7,770 nucleotides of DNA from contig JAIRQK010000151.1 in assembly GCA_031256525.1 (NCBI GenBank), positions 1 to 7,770 of the forward strand. Direction: 5' to 3'. A program made the translations under genes and the position numbers. Each line of letters opens with the position of its first letter. Positions within the stretch are counted from its first letter, which is position 1. Below the pieces are notes generated by a model. It made no database searches and was not told the origin of the DNA. It saw only the letters and a list, made by a program, of their open reading frames with translations. The stretch is from Campylobacteraceae bacterium. GTDB taxonomy: Bacteria; Campylobacterota; Campylobacteria; Campylobacterales; Campylobacteraceae. Positions 7,088-7,770 of the stretch are shown here, piece after piece.

Positions 7088-7195
7088 ATGATATACTTTC
7101 TTAGTAGTAGTGGAACGCAAATCCATTTCCACACCAATGACATCAATGTTTGTAGTGCTGATGTCGCTACTATCAAAACACTTCTAAGGCAATAA
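7088..7195 (+). CDS. Possible 35-aa small protein or gene remnant
   Basis: An ATG at 7088 opens 35 codons (beginning MIYFLSSSGTQIHFHTND, ending TIKTLLRQ), preceded by AAGGG 5 nt upstream and only 12 nt after the lipoprotein stop. The product is not recognised. It has no membrane segment or signal peptide and contains one Cys and two His. Several C-ending codons (ATC, TTC, CAC, ACC, GAC, GTC) and an AGG differ from the A/T-ending preference of the neighbours. The 3' end overlaps the convergent Sel1-repeat gene by 12 bp. It may be a real small gene, the 5' remnant of a lost gene, or a chance ORF over a structured segment. Confidence 0.3.
   Translation: MIYFLSSSGTQIHFHTNDINVCSADVATIKTLLRQ
7102..7172. 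other. Potential three-way-junction fold in the convergent intergenic region
   Basis: Three perfect pairings nest in this stretch. TAGTAG (7102-7107) pairs with CTACTA (7167-7172). GTGGAA (7110-7115) pairs with TTCCAC (7127-7132) around an 11-nt loop. GACATCA (7139-7145) pairs with TGATGTC (7159-7165) around a 13-nt loop. Neither strand has a T-run after the stems, so this is not a standard intrinsic terminator. It may be an RNA element, a Rho-type 3' end structure or a chance arrangement. Confidence 0.3.
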
Positions 7196-7770
7196 ATTTA
7201 TAACGCTTTGAATGTCTTTAGAAGCAGAACAAGCCAACTCTTCATTTTTTTTACATGCAAGTTCTAAAATAGATTTAGCCTCTTTGAGTTCACCCTTTGT
7301 TGTTGCTATCTTTATTTTTGCAATGCCCAAATTATAACAGCCAAGATAGTTATTTTTGTCGCACGACTTTTTAAAATAGGCTATTGATTTTTCTATATTT
7401 TTATCATAATCAATCACTCCAGCATTCAAACACGCTTGCATATTATTGTTTGAAAGTTCACAAGATCTTCTAAAATAGTAGGCCGACTTATCCATATCTA
7501 TATTTACATTAATTCCACCTACATAGACATTTGCTGCATTATAACAACCCTCGGAACTACCAAGCTCACACGCTTTTTCAAAAAGTTTTACAACCTCAAA
7601 AAAATTTCTTAAAGTATCGCTAAAGTTTATCAAAATAGACCCAGCATTATAACATGCGTTAGCATCTCCAAGTTCACAAGACTTTATATACAGTTCGGCT
7701 GCACCTGTTATATCAACTTTTACACCTTGTCCAGTTGCTAACATAACAGCATAATTATTACAAGCCTCTT
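7184..7770 (-). CDS. Sel1-repeat, cysteine-paired (Hcp-like) protein, C-terminal part (gene runs off right edge)
   Basis: The frame stays open to the right edge: upstream of the ATG at 7744 it still reads EACNNYAV, which is Sel1-repeat sequence, so that ATG is internal. The visible 195 residues form about five Sel1-like alpha/alpha repeats of the form F/YxKSCELGxxxxCYNAG. Cysteine pairs recur in each: CELGDANAC, CELGSSEGC, CELSNNNMQAC, CDKNNYLGC and CKKNEELAC, plus one half pair at the edge. In Helicobacter cysteine-rich proteins (Hcp) such pairs form a disulfide inside each repeat and the proteins are exported. The same is likely here, but the signal peptide is outside the window. Sel1 repeats mediate protein-protein contacts; the Hcp proteins have been linked to penicillin binding or weak beta-lactamase activity. 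The specific role here is unknown. The gene converges on the hydrolase gene. Confidence 0.85.
   Translation of the reverse strand, partial: EACNNYAVMLATGQGVKVDITGAAELYIKSCELGDANACYNAGSILINFSDTLRNFFEVVKLFEKACELGSSEGCYNAANVYVGGINVNIDMDKSAYYFRRSCELSNNNMQACLNAGVIDYDKNIEKSIAYFKKSCDKNNYLGCYNLGIAKIKIATTKGELKEAKSILELACKKNEELACSASKDIQSVINLLP

Noticed and set aside
7110..7172. Integron attC site, hammerhead ribozyme or intrinsic terminator.
   Set aside because: There are no RYYYAAC/GTTRRRY core sites, no hammerhead core on either strand, and no T-run following the stems.
7742..7744. ATG at 7744 as the start of the Sel1-repeat gene.
   Set aside because: The frame stays open upstream to the window edge and encodes more repeat sequence, including another paired-type cysteine.

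Overview
The window reads as a chromosomal segment of an AT-rich member of the Campylobacterota (Epsilonproteobacteria), probably close to Sulfurimonas, Sulfurovum or Campylobacter. The evidence is the low GC content, the style of SecA, and the arrangement of secA next to a LolC/E-like permease gene, with a divergent lolA and a Pif1-like helicase gene close by. From memory, a similar order occurs in Campylobacter. The genus-level assignment is inference.

Left part (1-3050), minus strand: secA is followed after 3 bp by the start of a LolC/LolE-type ABC permease gene that runs off the left edge. A gap of about 100 bp separates secA from the divergent lolA. SecA exports preproteins, and the Lol proteins move lipoproteins from the inner membrane to the outer membrane, so this block is an envelope-biogenesis cluster.

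Middle part (3051-5130): lolA (plus) converges on a Pif1/RecD-like helicase gene (minus), and their stop codons overlap by 4 bp. The helicase uses a TTG start. It diverges from a GTG-initiated gene for a 66-aa single-pass membrane protein. The short gap between them holds overlapping, oppositely oriented -10 boxes, so it looks like a bidirectional promoter.

Right part (5132-7770): five bases after the small membrane protein gene comes a 647-aa lipoprotein gene. Its product combines an SH3b/NlpC-P60 cysteine peptidase with a C-terminal M15-type zinc peptidase. Both active sites look intact, which predicts a two-headed peptidoglycan hydrolase. After it lies a 108-bp gap with a possible 35-codon ORF that can also fold as a compact three-way junction. 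The window ends inside a convergent gene for a cysteine-paired Sel1-repeat protein of the Hcp type, whose 5' end lies outside.

No tRNA, rRNA, CRISPR array or mobile element was seen. The best candidates for novelty are the fused hydrolase with its coupled small membrane protein, and the structured segment at 7088-7195. I found no clear evidence of a wholly new system.
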